From: Tropicimonas sp. IMCC34043
Lineage (GTDB): Bacteria; Pseudomonadota; Alphaproteobacteria; Rhodobacterales; Rhodobacteraceae
Assembly: GCF_003390845.1 (NCBI RefSeq)
Contig: NZ_QMEK01000001.1
Location: forward strand, 2,007,385 to 2,071,384
DNA length: 64,000 bases
Direction of reading: 5' to 3'
A program made the translations under genes and the position numbers. Shown here in pieces: positions 36,760 to 45,308 of the stretch (the first letter of the stretch is position 1; the number at the start of each line of letters is the position of its first letter). Below the pieces are notes generated by a model. That model was given only the letters and a program-made list of their open reading frames with translations, ran no database searches and was not told the origin of the DNA.

Positions 36760-37795
36760 TGCCACCCTCCACCAGAACCACATACCAGCCGGTGCTGGGA
36801 ACCTGCGCGGCCAGCACCCTTTGCCCCGCGCTTTCGATACTGACCGCGTCCGCCGGCGATGCGCCGGCCAGCACCCGATCGACCGCCGCATTTGCCCAGT
36901 CTTCGGCCGAGGCCGTGGCGCCCGCGATGCCCTGCAGGTTCGCGGATGTCCGGTAGTAGAGCACTGCCGCCCCGGCAGCCGTATTGACCCGGTCGATCTC
37001 GGCCGCCATCCCGGGGTCCGAGGCGCCGATCGCCAGCCCCGTGCCATCGATCAGCAGCGCCGTCGCCCCCCCGCTTTCCGCCAGCCGGCCGAGGACGCCC
37101 TGCGCCAGCTCGTCCAGTGTGACATCGCGCGAGGCGACGCCCAGCAAGGTGTCGCCGTCGAAGGCAGGATAGGATGCCGTGATCATCATCCCGGCACCGA
37201 CCAGATCCAGATAGGGCGCAGTCCAGCCGACCGCCCGGCCCGCGACATCGGCCGCGGTATAGAAAGGCGTCCGGGTCGGCGTGCCGTTGTTCACCGCCTC
37301 CGCCAGCGGCACATAGGGATAGATCGCCATCAGCTCGTCGGCCGTCGTCAGGTAGACCCAGGAATAGCCAAGGCTGCGATAGGCTGCCCGCAACACCGGC
37401 ACCAGCCGGTCGAGCGCCGCGATCCCGGCGACCCGTTCAACCGTGACCGGCGCGCCGTCATAGCTGTAGATCCCGGCAAAGGGCGCCCCGGAGGCCGGTT
37501 CGGCCGCGCCCGCGGGCCAGGTCCGGAACCCGGTCGTATCGCCAAGCGCCTGGCTGCGATCCGTCCAGGCGGCAAACGCGTCGTCGCCGACCGCCGGAGC
37601 CGCCGTCAGTGCGGCCGCAAACTCCAGCCCGACCGCTTCGGCGCTGGCCGCAACATCGCGCAGCGTCGCGTCGATCCAGCCCGCCGCCAGACGCACGGTC
37701 TCGACCGTCGCGACGTGTTCCTGCGCCCCGGCGGGCTGCGCCACCGCAAAGCATGCGGCCGCCGCCGCAAATGCCAGCGCCCGTTTCCCTGTCAT
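36752..37795 (-). CDS. Stand-alone periplasmic Cache-domain (PDC) sensor protein
   Basis: 347 residues. A signal peptide (about 1-24, ending AQPAGAQE) is followed by a double-Cache-like ligand-binding region: SLGYSWVYLTTADELMAIYPYVP and GWTAPYLDLVGAGMMITASYP carry the PDC pattern. No HAMP, kinase, cyclase or C-terminal transmembrane helix is present, so it would act as a free periplasmic binding protein. The start is 13 bases past the UDG stop, and the gene overlaps moaB. The ligand is unknown. Confidence 0.75.
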   Translation of the reverse strand: MTGKRALAFAAAAACFAVAQPAGAQEHVATVETVRLAAGWIDATLRDVAASAEAVGLEFAAALTAAPAVGDDAFAAWTDRSQALGDTTGFRTWPAGAAEPASGAPFAGIYSYDGAPVTVERVAGIAALDRLVPVLRAAYRSLGYSWVYLTTADELMAIYPYVPLAEAVNNGTPTRTPFYTAADVAGRAVGWTAPYLDLVGAGMMITASYPAFDGDTLLGVASRDVTLDELAQGVLGRLAESGGATALLIDGTGLAIGASDPGMAAEIDRVNTAAGAAVLYYRTSANLQGIAGATASAEDWANAAVDRVLAGASPADAVSIESAGQRVLAAQVPSTGWYVVLVEGGNE

Positions 37796-37808
37796 TGGTC
37801 CACCTCCA

Positions 37809-38636
37809 TCATCGGCCCTCTGCATCCTTGCGGAGCCGCGCCTTCAGCTCCAGCAGATCGGCCCAGGCCTCGCGCTTGGCGGCCGGGTTGCGCAGCAGAT
37901 AGGCAGGGTGAAACATCGGCAGCACCGGCAGGCCCAGCGCCTCGGTCCACTGCCCGCGCAGCCGGGTAATCCCCCGCCGGCCCAGCATCGCCTGACAGCT
38001 GATATTGCCCATCAGCACCAGTAGCCGCGGCGCGACCAGCGCCACATGACGTTCGACAAAGGGCTTCAGCATCGCGATCTCCTCGGGCTCCGGATCGCGG
38101 TTCTGCGGCGGCCGCCAGGGCAGGATATTGGTGATATAGAGCGCGCTTTCGGGCAGATCGGAGAGCCGGTCTAATCCGATGGCTGCAAACATCCGGTCCA
38201 GCAACTGGCCGGCACGACCGACAAAAGGCCTGCCCTCTATGTCCTCGTCCCGTCCCGGCGCCTCGCCGATGATCATGACCCGCGCGCCCGGATTGCCGTC
38301 GGCAAACACCAGCGACCGCGCGCCGCGCTTCAACTCGCAATGCTCGAAGCCCGCCAGGGCATCGTTCAGCGCCGCAAGACTTGTCGCGGCGCCAGCCAGG
38401 GCGCGCGCCTCGCCAACCGGGTCCGCCGAATCGACTACCGGGGGCAGCGGCACCGGCGCCACGGCCGTCACCGGTCCGGCCCGGTGACGCGGCCGGGGCT
38501 CCGGCGCCGGCTGCTCGCTTGCCGCCGCCCGCGCCAGCCGATCAACCGGCGCAAGGCCGATGGCCTCGTCCGCGCCAAGCGCAATCTGGTATTCCAGCGC
38601 GGCCAGAAGGGCCTTTGTCGGCACATCGTGTTCCAT
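37809..38636 (-). CDS. Family-4-like uracil-DNA glycosylase lacking Fe-S cysteines
   Basis: 275 residues with an N-terminal, Pro/Ala-rich extension of about 95. The glycosylase core has GEAPGRDED (124-132) and HPAYLLRNP (243-251), and [11 protein letters not shown] between them. In family 4, four Cys hold a 4Fe-4S cluster. Here only Cys100 remains: the others read Phe97, Trp174 (PWRPP) and Leu190 (IAML). The fold should still excise uracil from DNA. It is the first gene of an apparent UDG-Cache-moaB operon. Confidence 0.86.
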   Translation of the reverse strand: MEHDVPTKALLAALEYQIALGADEAIGLAPVDRLARAAASEQPAPEPRPRHRAGPVTAVAPVPLPPVVDSADPVGEARALAGAATSLAALNDALAGFEHCELKRGARSLVFADGNPGARVMIIGEAPGRDEDIEGRPFVGRAGQLLDRMFAAIGLDRLSDLPESALYITNILPWRPPQNRDPEPEEIAMLKPFVERHVALVAPRLLVLMGNISCQAMLGRRGITRLRGQWTEALGLPVLPMFHPAYLLRNPAAKREAWADLLELKARLRKDAEGR

Positions 38637-38685
38637 GCCCCAAGCTACCCCAGCCGCCCGGCCCGCGAAAGGGCCGTCCCTTGGG

Positions 38686-38720
38686 CTTCTTCTTGGTCCA
38701 AATACCTCCGCCGGAGGCCC
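38686..38720 (-). repeat. Dispersed intergenic repeat, copy B (complete)
   Basis: Minus strand: GCCTCCGGCGGAGG (a CCTCC/GGAGG dyad), TATTT, then GACCAAGAAGAAGC. It matches copy C at 42139-42172 over most of its length. It lies in the gap between UDG and pyrB, on the UDG side. Confidence 0.75.
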
Positions 38721-38820
38721 GCCCCGCAGGGGCGTTCAACCCGCAAGATACACTTTTAGGATACTCAACAATACCTTACCAGGCGTCCCGGCGCCGACAC
38801 CCGCCCGGACAGGGCAGACG

Positions 38821-38848
38821 TTGCCCGCCCCGCCCGCTCTGCTATAAG
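38821..38848 (+). promoter_or_regulatory. Promoter candidate for the pyrB operon
   Basis: TTGCCC (38821-38826), 16-base spacer, TATAAG (38843-38848), 25 bases before the pyrB ATG. The -10 is a good match; no leader attenuator or PyrR-binding fold is visible in the short leader. Confidence 0.5.
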
Positions 38849-38872
38849 CGGCCCAGCCGACCGGAGGGCACC

Positions 38873-39817
38873 ATGACATTCCGCGCGCACCATCTGCTGG
38901 GCATCGAGCCGTTGCACCCGCTCGAGATCGCGACGCTTCTCGATCTGGCCGACGACTACGTCGGGCTGAACCGCCAGCAGGAGAAACATTCCGACGTCCT
39001 CGCGGGCCTCACCCAGATCAACATGTTTTTCGAGAATTCGACGCGCACCCAGGCAAGTTTCGAGCTTGCCGGCAAAAGGCTCGGTGCCGACGTGATGAAC
39101 ATGTCGATGCAGGCCAGTTCGATCAAGAAGGGCGAGACCCTGATCGATACCGCGCTGACGCTGAACGCCATGCACCCCGACCTGCTGGTGGTGCGCCATC
39201 CGCATTCGGGCGCGGTCGATCTGCTGTCGCAGAAGGTCAACTGCGCGGTGCTGAACGCCGGCGACGGACGCCACGAACATCCGACCCAGGCGCTGCTCGA
39301 TGCGCTGACGATCCGCCGCGCCAAGGGCCGGCTGCACCGGCTGACCATCGCGATCTGCGGCGACATCGCCCACAGCCGGGTGGCACGGTCGAACATCCTG
39401 CTGCTCGGCAAGATGGAAAGCCGGATCCGGCTGATCGGTCCGCCGACGCTGATCCCCGCGGGCGCCGCCGACTGGGGGGTCGAGATCTATGACGACATGA
39501 AGGAAGGGCTGCGCGACTGCGACGTGGTGATGATGCTGCGGCTGCAGAAAGAGCGGATGGACGGCGGCTTCATCCCATCCGAACGCGAATACTACCATCG
39601 CTTCGGGCTCGACGCCGAAAAGCTGGGATATGCGCGGGAGGATGCGATCGTGATGCACCCCGGGCCGATGAACCGCGGGGTCGAGATCGACGGCACCATC
39701 GCCGACGACATCAACCGGTCGGTGATCCAGGAACAGGTCGAGATGGGGGTGGCGGTGCGCATGGCGGCGATGGACCTGCTGGCGCGCAACCTGGCCGAGG
39801 CGCGCGCCAATGTCTGA
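38873..39817 (+). CDS. pyrB: Aspartate carbamoyltransferase catalytic subunit
   Basis: 314 residues, class without linked regulatory subunit (no pyrI). Joins carbamoyl phosphate and aspartate, first committed step of UMP synthesis. Carbamoyl-phosphate-binding [12 protein letters not shown] (about 53-64), HPTQALLD and MHPGPMNRG are intact. CGGAGGG precedes the ATG. It is first in a tightly coupled unit: each next gene overlaps the previous stop. Confidence 0.95.
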   Translation: MTFRAHHLLGIEPLHPLEIATLLDLADDYVGLNRQQEKHSDVLAGLTQINMFFENSTRTQASFELAGKRLGADVMNMSMQASSIKKGETLIDTALTLNAMHPDLLVVRHPHSGAVDLLSQKVNCAVLNAGDGRHEHPTQALLDALTIRRAKGRLHRLTIAICGDIAHSRVARSNILLLGKMESRIRLIGPPTLIPAGAADWGVEIYDDMKEGLRDCDVVMMLRLQKERMDGGFIPSEREYYHRFGLDAEKLGYAREDAIVMHPGPMNRGVEIDGTIADDINRSVIQEQVEMGVAVRMAAMDLLARNLAEARANV

Positions 39818-40247
39818 ATCTGCAGGAACCGCCCCCTTCGCCGGTACCGCACCGGTGCTGGCCAGCTTTCCGGCGCATCGCGGCACCTATATCCGCGCCC
39901 AGATCACGCTGGCGGTCCTCGGCTCGATCTTCGCCACCTCCGCCCTCGCCTTTCTCGGCTCCGGTCCGCTCTGGGTCGGCCCGCTCGGGGCGGGGATGGC
40001 AATGGCGGTGCGCGGAGTCTACCTCGCCTCCGAGGAGCTCGGTCGGACCTGGGATCTGACCGCGACCGGCCTGCGCTGCACCGACGGACGTACGATCGCA
40101 CTCCGCGACATCGCCAAGGTCAACCGCCTCGGCTCGGCCGTGCAACTGGTCACCCGCGGCGGCGACAAGCATCTGATGAAATACCTCGAAGATTCAGATC
40201 GCGCGCGGCGGCGCATCGAGGCCGCGCTGCCCGGAGCCCTGGCATGA
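39810..40247 (+). CDS. Small PH-like membrane protein coupled to pyrB
   Basis: 145 residues. Two adjacent hydrophobic helices (about 28-48 and 53-70) are followed by a short beta-rich PH-like segment ([27 protein letters not shown]). The ATG overlaps the pyrB stop by eight bases. No enzymatic motif. The location between pyrB and pyrC in this group is conserved as far as I recall, so a role in anchoring or tuning the pyrimidine enzymes is conceivable, but unproven. Confidence 0.72.
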   Translation: MSESAGTAPFAGTAPVLASFPAHRGTYIRAQITLAVLGSIFATSALAFLGSGPLWVGPLGAGMAMAVRGVYLASEELGRTWDLTATGLRCTDGRTIALRDIAKVNRLGSAVQLVTRGGDKHLMKYLEDSDRARRRIEAALPGALA

Positions 40248-40789
40248 GCACCACGCCGAACGGGTGGCAGGACATTCTGGAGCCGGGCGAGACCGTCCTG
40301 TGGCAGGGCCGTCCCGACGGGCGGATCGCCTGGAGCCGCTTCGAGCCCAGGCGCGTGCTTTTCGGCACGCTGTTCACGGGGTTCGCAATCTTCTGGGTGA
40401 CAACAGCGGCGATGGCAGGCGCGGGCGACGGGGCGATGGCCGTGATCCTGCCGCTGTTCGGTCTGCCCTTCGTCGTGATCGGCTTTCGCCTTGCCGGCGG
40501 CGACGAGCTTTGGCGCGCGGTCCTCAGGCGGCACAGCTGGTACACGCTGACCGACCGCCGTGCCTTCATCGCGACCAAGATGTTCGGCCGACGCGGGTTG
40601 CAAAGCTGGCCGGTAACGCCCGCGACCATCCTCGATCTCGAGGATGGCCCGCGGGCGACGATCTGGTTTGCCGAGCGCCGACCAAGGCCGGGACATGGCA
40701 AAGGCGACCGCCGCGTCGGGTTTGTGGGAATTGAGGACGGGGCCGCCGTGCTGCACCTGATGCGGCAGGTCCAGAGGGGGACAGCATGA
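40244..40789 (+). CDS. Second PH-like membrane protein of the pyrB operon
   Basis: 181 residues. ILEPGETVLWQGRPDGRIAWSR is a typical start for membrane PH-domain proteins; two helices (about 36-60 and 65-85) then HSWYTLTDRRAFIAT and a beta-rich end. Start and stop both overlap neighbours by ATGA, so it is translated with the first PH-like protein and pyrC. No enzyme motif. Such proteins are sometimes labelled as aspartate carbamoyltransferase by position only; nothing here supports that. Confidence 0.75.
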   Translation: MSTTPNGWQDILEPGETVLWQGRPDGRIAWSRFEPRRVLFGTLFTGFAIFWVTTAAMAGAGDGAMAVILPLFGLPFVVIGFRLAGGDELWRAVLRRHSWYTLTDRRAFIATKMFGRRGLQSWPVTPATILDLEDGPRATIWFAERRPRPGHGKGDRRVGFVGIEDGAAVLHLMRQVQRGTA

Positions 40790-42063
40790 GCGTGCTGACA
40801 CTGACGAATGCCCGGCTGATCGATCCCGAGGCCGGAACCGAGACGTTGGGGACACTGACGATCCGCGACGGCATCATCGCCAGCGTGGCGGCGGGCATTG
40901 TCGCGGGCGAGGGCGTCGTGGACTGCCGCGGCCGCTGCCTTGCCCCCGGCATCGTCGACATCGGCGTCAAGGTCGGCGAACCGGGCGAACGCCACAAGGA
41001 AAGCTTCCGCTCCGCCGGCCGCGCGGCCGCAGCGGGCGGGGTCACGACGATTGTGACCCGCGCCGACACCAATCCCTCGATCGACACGCCCGAAGTGCTC
41101 GAATTCGTCACCCGCCGCGCCCAGCAGGACAGCCCGGTCAGGATCGCGCCGATGGCCGCGCTGACCAAGGGACGGCAGGGGCGCGAGATGGTCGAGATCG
41201 GGTTCCTGCTCGACGCCGGTGCCGTGGCCTTCTCGGACGGCGACACGGTGACGACCGACACCAAGGTGCTGTCGCGCGCCTTCACCTATGCCCGCGGACT
41301 TGACGCGCTCGTCATGGCCCACCCGCAGGAGCCGGGGCTGTCGGCCGGGGCCGCCGTGACCTCGGGCATGTTCGCCAGCTTGCGCGGCCTGCCCGCCGTT
41401 TCGCCGATGGCCGAACGCATGGGGCTCGACCGCGATCTGGCTCTGGTCGAGATGACCGGGGTCAAGTATCACGCCGACCAGATCACCACGCGGCGTGCTC
41501 TGCCGGCACTGGCACGCGCCAAGGAGTCGGGCTTCGACGTGACCGCGGGCACCTCGATCCACCATCTGACGCTGAACCAACTCGACGTCGGCAATTATCG
41601 CACCTTCTTCAAGGTGAAACCGCCGCTGCGCTCCGAGACCGATCGGCTGGCCGTGGTCGAGGCGGTCGCCTCGGGGCTGATCGACATCATCTGTTCGATG
41701 CACACGCCCCAAGACGAAGAGAGCAAGCGGCTGCCCTTCGAGGAAGCGGCCTCGGGGGCCGTCGGGCTCGAGACCCTGCTGCCGGCGGCAATGCGGCTGT
41801 ATCATGCTGAGCTTCTGAGCCTGCCGCAGCTGTTCCGGGCGATGTCGCGCAACCCCGCGCGCCGGCTCGGCCTGCCGGGCGGACGCCTGGCGGCGGGGGC
41901 ACCGGCCGATCTGGTGTTGTTCGACCCCGACGCTCCCTTCGTGCTGGACCGCGCGACCTTGCAATCGAAGTCGCGCAACACGCCCTTCGACGGGGCGCGG
42001 ATGGAAGGCAAGGTGCTGGCGACCTGGGTCGGGGGCCGGCTGGTCCACGGCAGCGTCGGCTGA
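40786..42063 (+). CDS. pyrC: Dihydroorotase homologue with degenerate metal site
   Basis: 425 residues, class I dihydroorotase fold throughout. The HxH that binds zinc in active enzymes (VDLHVHLREPG) reads DIGVKVGEPG: Gly60 and Lys62 replace both His. The usual TDHAPH reads SMHTPQ (304-309), replacing the catalytic Asp by Met305. Asp151 (FSD) and His229 remain. It is most likely catalytically inactive, as known for the PyrC' that partners PyrB in pseudomonads, and a separate active pyrC should exist elsewhere. ATGA overlap with the PH gene. Confidence 0.85.
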   Translation: MSVLTLTNARLIDPEAGTETLGTLTIRDGIIASVAAGIVAGEGVVDCRGRCLAPGIVDIGVKVGEPGERHKESFRSAGRAAAAGGVTTIVTRADTNPSIDTPEVLEFVTRRAQQDSPVRIAPMAALTKGRQGREMVEIGFLLDAGAVAFSDGDTVTTDTKVLSRAFTYARGLDALVMAHPQEPGLSAGAAVTSGMFASLRGLPAVSPMAERMGLDRDLALVEMTGVKYHADQITTRRALPALARAKESGFDVTAGTSIHHLTLNQLDVGNYRTFFKVKPPLRSETDRLAVVEAVASGLIDIICSMHTPQDEESKRLPFEEAASGAVGLETLLPAAMRLYHAELLSLPQLFRAMSRNPARRLGLPGGRLAAGAPADLVLFDPDAPFVLDRATLQSKSRNTPFDGARMEGKVLATWVGGRLVHGSVG

Positions 42064-42138
42064 ACCGGCGGCCGGGCTGTTGCGCCGCGGCCCGGCAGAG
42101 AATCGCACCCGAGATAGTGCGCGGGAGCGTGGACTTTT

Positions 42139-42172
42139 TGCCTCCGGCGGAGGTATTTTTACCAAGAAGAAT
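42139..42172 (+). repeat. Dispersed intergenic repeat, copy C (complete)
   Basis: GCCTCCGGCGGAGG with its CCTCC-GGC-GGAGG dyad, then TATTTTT and ACCAAGAAGAA. The dyad followed by T-rich sequence could act as a small terminator for pyrC. Just upstream of plsY, whose ribosome site follows it. Confidence 0.75.
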
Positions 42173-42184
42173 GGGGGGATCGGG

Positions 42185-42808
42185 ATGCCGGCATTCATTT
42201 CGCCGTTGTGGGCGCTGGGGCTGGTGGCGGTGCTGGCCTATCTTTTGGGGTCAGTGCCCTTTGGCATGGTCATGGCGCGGATCTTCGGGCTCGGGGACCT
42301 GCGCAGCATCGGGTCGGGCAATATCGGTGCGACCAACGTCCTGCGCACCGGCAACAAGCCGGCGGCCTTCCTGACGCTGGTTCTGGACGCGGCCAAGGGC
42401 GGGATCGCGGTGCTGATCGCGCGCACGCTTGTCGGCCCCGACGCGGCGCAGGTTGCCGGGCTGGCGGCCTTTCTTGGCCATCTGTTCCCGGTCTGGCTGG
42501 GGTTCAGGGGCGGCAAGGGGGTGGCGACTTTCCTTGGCGTCGTGCTGGCGCTGGCCTGGCCCGCGGGGCTTGCCTGCTGTGCGACCTGGCTCGTCACGGC
42601 ACTTCTCAGCCGCTATTCCTCGCTGTCGGCGCTGATCGCGGCGGTGGCAGCCCCGATCTGGCTGGCAGTGTTCGGGCACGGCCAGATGGTGGTACTGTCG
42701 ATGCTGCTGGCGGCGCTGGTCATCGCCCGGCACCAGACCAACATCGGACGCCTGATGCGCGGTGAGGAGCCGAAAATCGGCGGCAGCAAACCGGCGAATC
42801 TGCGCTAG
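42185..42808 (+). CDS. plsY: Glycerol-3-phosphate acyltransferase PlsY
   Basis: 207 residues, five to seven hydrophobic helices. Transfers acyl from acyl-phosphate to glycerol-3-phosphate at the membrane, first acylation of phospholipid synthesis. The three loop motifs are intact: GSGNIGATNVLRTG, GHLFPVWLGFRGGKGVAT, and HQTNIGRL. ATG 42185 follows a G-rich site. PlsC at 1.7 kb catalyses the next step. Confidence 0.94.
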   Translation: MPAFISPLWALGLVAVLAYLLGSVPFGMVMARIFGLGDLRSIGSGNIGATNVLRTGNKPAAFLTLVLDAAKGGIAVLIARTLVGPDAAQVAGLAAFLGHLFPVWLGFRGGKGVATFLGVVLALAWPAGLACCATWLVTALLSRYSSLSALIAAVAAPIWLAVFGHGQMVVLSMLLAALVIARHQTNIGRLMRGEEPKIGGSKPANLR

Positions 42809-42850
42809 TATCGCGCAACGATGCGCTCACGTCGCGAAAGGAAGCCCGCC

Positions 42851-43228
42851 ATGACCTTCACCGATTCCATCCAGACCTGCCTGCAGAAATATGTCACCTT
42901 CTCGGGGCGCGCATCCCGGCCGGAATACTGGTGGTTCGTGCTGTTCAATGTCCTCGGGACCTTCGTCGCGGGCATTCTAGATTCGCTGTTTTTCGGGTCG
43001 TCCAATGTTGGCGTGCTTGGCGGGCTGTGGAGCCTCGCGCTGCTGCTTCCCGGCATTTCGGTCGGGGTGCGGCGGCTGCATGACCTCGACAAGTCGGGCT
43101 GGTGGCTGCTGCTGGGTGTGATCCCGTTGATCGGCTGGATCATCCTGATCGTCTGGTTCGTCGGCCGGGGAACCAACGGACCGAACCGTTTTGGCGCCGC
43201 TCCGGTTCTCGAAGCCGCGGCACGCTGA
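42851..43228 (+). CDS. DUF805 membrane protein
   Basis: 125 residues. DUF805 signature FSGRASRPEYWWFVLFN at the start, three to four helices, and RRLHDLDKSGWWLLL in the second half. Function unknown; the family is widespread. AAAGGAAG precedes ATG 42851. It lies 42 bases past plsY and may share its transcript. Confidence 0.9.
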   Translation: MTFTDSIQTCLQKYVTFSGRASRPEYWWFVLFNVLGTFVAGILDSLFFGSSNVGVLGGLWSLALLLPGISVGVRRLHDLDKSGWWLLLGVIPLIGWIILIVWFVGRGTNGPNRFGAAPVLEAAAR

Positions 43229-43237
43229 TGGCCTGCC

Positions 43238-43268
43238 GGCCGGCGTCGCCGCAAGGGGCGCGCCGGCC
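43238..43268. terminator. Hairpin between DUF805 and gshA
   Basis: GGCCGGCG (43238-43245) and CGCCGGCC (43261-43268) give a perfect 8-bp stem in the 45-base convergent gap. No T-run. Confidence 0.42.
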
Positions 43269-43273
43269 GTCCT

Positions 43274-44647
43274 TCAGTAGCTGTATTCGTCGAAGATCAT
43301 CGGCGCGAGCTTTTCGCCCCAGGCGCCGTAATAGCGTTCGAGCAGCTCGTCGGCCGGCGCGCGCCCGGTTTCGACGCTTTCCTGCAGCGCGTTCAGGAAA
43401 TGGGTCTCGTCGGGAACCAGCCCGCCGGCACCGGGGATCGCGCGGGCGGCAAGGCCCGAATGCGCAATCGCCACCGCCTCGCGCGCCAGATCGTGCAGCT
43501 TGACGCCGCCCGCTTCGCCCTGAAGCCCGTCGACCGAAGCCGCGACACGCAGCCCCTCGCGGGTTTCGGCATCGAGCCCCTTGACCAGATCCCAGGCGGC
43601 ATCGAGCGCGGACTGGTCATAGGTCAGCCCGACCCAGAACGCCGGCAGCGCGCAGAGCCGCCGCCAGGGGCCGCCGTCGGCGCCCCGCATCTCCATGTAT
43701 TTCTTGATCCGCGCCTCGGGGAAGACCGTGGTCAGATGGTCGGCCCAGTCGGACAGCGTCGCGACCTCGCCCGGAAGCGCCGGCAGCCGACCCTTCAGGA
43801 AATCGCGGAAGGATTGCCCGAGCGCATCGATATAGCGGCCGTCGCGATAGACGAAATACATCGGCACATCGAGCGCATAGTCGACATAGCGTTCGAACCC
43901 CATGCCATCCTCGAAGGCGAAGGGCAGCATGCCGGTGCGGGCGTCGTCAAGGTGGCGCCAGATCCGCGAGCGCCAGGACTTGTGGCCGTTGGGCTTGCCC
44001 TCGAGGAATGGCGAATTGGCAAACAGCGCCGTCGCAACCGGCTGCAGCGCCAGCGCCACCCGCAGCTTCTGCACCATGTCGGGTTCGGAGGCGAAATCGA
44101 GGTTGACCTGCACTGTGCAGGTGCGCCGCATCATCTGGGTGCCCGATGTGCCCACCGTCCCCATGTAGGCATCCATCAGCTTGTAGCGGCCCTTGGGCAT
44201 CAACGGCATCTCGTCATGGGTCCAGGTCGGTGCCATGCCAAGGCCGATGAATCCCGCGCCGATCTCGTCGGCGACGGTCTTCACCTCGCGCAGATGCTCG
44301 TTCACCTCGTCGCAGGTCTCGTGGATCGAGGTCAGCGGCGCGCCCGACAATTCAAGCTGCCCGCCGGGCTCAAGGCTGACGTTGGCGCCGTTCAGTTCCA
44401 GCCCGATGATGTGGCCTTGTTCGAGCACCGGCTGCCAGCCGAAGCGGTCGCGCAGCCCTTCCAGCATCGCCCGGATCGAGCGTGGCCCGTCATAGGGCAG
44501 CGGGCGCAGCGTGTCGCGGCAATAGCCGAACTTCTCGTGTTCGGTGCCGATGCGCCAGTCTTCCTTGGGTTTACAACCGCTTGCGAGATACTCGACCAGT
44601 TGTTCGTAACGCTCGATCGGGCCGCCGCCGGACTGAGGAATGGACAT
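43274..44647 (-). CDS. gshA: Glutamate-cysteine ligase, plant/proteobacterial type
   Basis: 457 residues, the GCS2 type found in plants and alphaproteobacteria. Makes gamma-glutamylcysteine, first step to glutathione. WRIGTEHEKFGY at the N-terminus, ELNGANVSLEPGGQLELSG and MRRTCTVQVNLDF are the substrate-binding parts. GGAGAG precedes ATG 44647. The gene is separate from gshB, which is not in view. Glutathione made here is the presumed substrate of the phytochelatin-synthase-like enzyme at 9.8 kb. Confidence 0.94.
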   Translation of the reverse strand: MSIPQSGGGPIERYEQLVEYLASGCKPKEDWRIGTEHEKFGYCRDTLRPLPYDGPRSIRAMLEGLRDRFGWQPVLEQGHIIGLELNGANVSLEPGGQLELSGAPLTSIHETCDEVNEHLREVKTVADEIGAGFIGLGMAPTWTHDEMPLMPKGRYKLMDAYMGTVGTSGTQMMRRTCTVQVNLDFASEPDMVQKLRVALALQPVATALFANSPFLEGKPNGHKSWRSRIWRHLDDARTGMLPFAFEDGMGFERYVDYALDVPMYFVYRDGRYIDALGQSFRDFLKGRLPALPGEVATLSDWADHLTTVFPEARIKKYMEMRGADGGPWRRLCALPAFWVGLTYDQSALDAAWDLVKGLDAETREGLRVAASVDGLQGEAGGVKLHDLAREAVAIAHSGLAARAIPGAGGLVPDETHFLNALQESVETGRAPADELLERYYGAWGEKLAPMIFDEYSY

Positions 44648-44694
44648 GGGAAGCTCTCCGGTCGTTCGCGTTTCGTGGTTAGGTGCGCCAAGGC

Positions 44695-44717
44695 GGCGCC
44701 CCAAGTCAAGGGGCGCC
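44695..44717 (-). terminator. Hairpin between the PH-like gene and gshA
   Basis: GGCGCCCC and GGGGCGCC form an 8-bp stem around a 7-nt loop, lying after the minus-strand PH-like gene and before gshA. Without a T-run it may be a Rho-type or leader hairpin. Confidence 0.4.
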
Positions 44718-44780
44718 AAGCGCAAGCCAAGTGCCCCCGGACCGACGCGCGACGGCGCGGCGAAGCCCCTGCCCCGCCGA

Positions 44781-45308
44781 TCACAGCTCGGGAAGCTGCC
44801 GTGCGGCGAGGGGCCGGCGCCAGATCGTGCGCGCCCGGGCATCATTGCCCTGCAGCGCCGACAGCAGCATTCGCGCATCTGCCCCGGGCAGCGCCGCGAA
44901 CAGATCATAGAGCCGGTCGGCCCCGGCCGCGGCCAGCGGCACCAGCAGCGCCTGCCCGTCGCTCTGGCTGATCCGCCAGCACCGCCGCCGCCCGGCAACC
45001 AGCAGCACCTCGATCTCGGTCAGTTCCGACAGGTTGACGCTGCCGCCCATGATCGGACCGAGATAGGATATCCGGCCCTCGTCGATCTCGACCACGCCGG
45101 GCGCGTCGATCTCGAGCCGGAACCGCATCCGCCGCCAGGCAATCAGCGTCAGCCCGAGCGCGGCCAGGCCTACCGCCGCGCCAAGCATCAGAAACACCGC
45201 GCCGCCGCGGGTCGCCAGCCAGAGCCCGAACAGCGCCACCGCCATGCCGGTGATCACCTCGCGTCCACGCGACAGCGCCGCGGCGATTTCGGGACGCACA
45301 AGGCTCAT
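44781..45308 (-). CDS. PH-like small membrane protein
   Basis: 175 residues. Two hydrophobic helices (about 20-60) are followed by a beta-rich PH-like domain (RLEIDAPGVVEIDEGRISYLGP ... VNLSELTEIEVLLV). Resembles the two PH-like proteins of the pyrB unit in plan, not in close sequence. ATG overlaps the GNAT stop (ATGA). Function unknown. Confidence 0.72.
   Translation of the reverse strand: MSLVRPEIAAALSRGREVITGMAVALFGLWLATRGGAVFLMLGAAVGLAALGLTLIAWRRMRFRLEIDAPGVVEIDEGRISYLGPIMGGSVNLSELTEIEVLLVAGRRRCWRISQSDGQALLVPLAAAGADRLYDLFAALPGADARMLLSALQGNDARARTIWRRPLAARQLPEL

Noticed and set aside
40244..40789. Reading this PH-like gene as part of aspartate carbamoyltransferase
   Set aside because: No carbamoyltransferase motif; it has two helices and a PH-like domain. 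pyrB is complete on its own.
40150..42198. 682-codon minus-strand frame opposite the pyrC homologue
   Set aside because: Antisense of real genes pyrC and PH-like; no start signal or domain.
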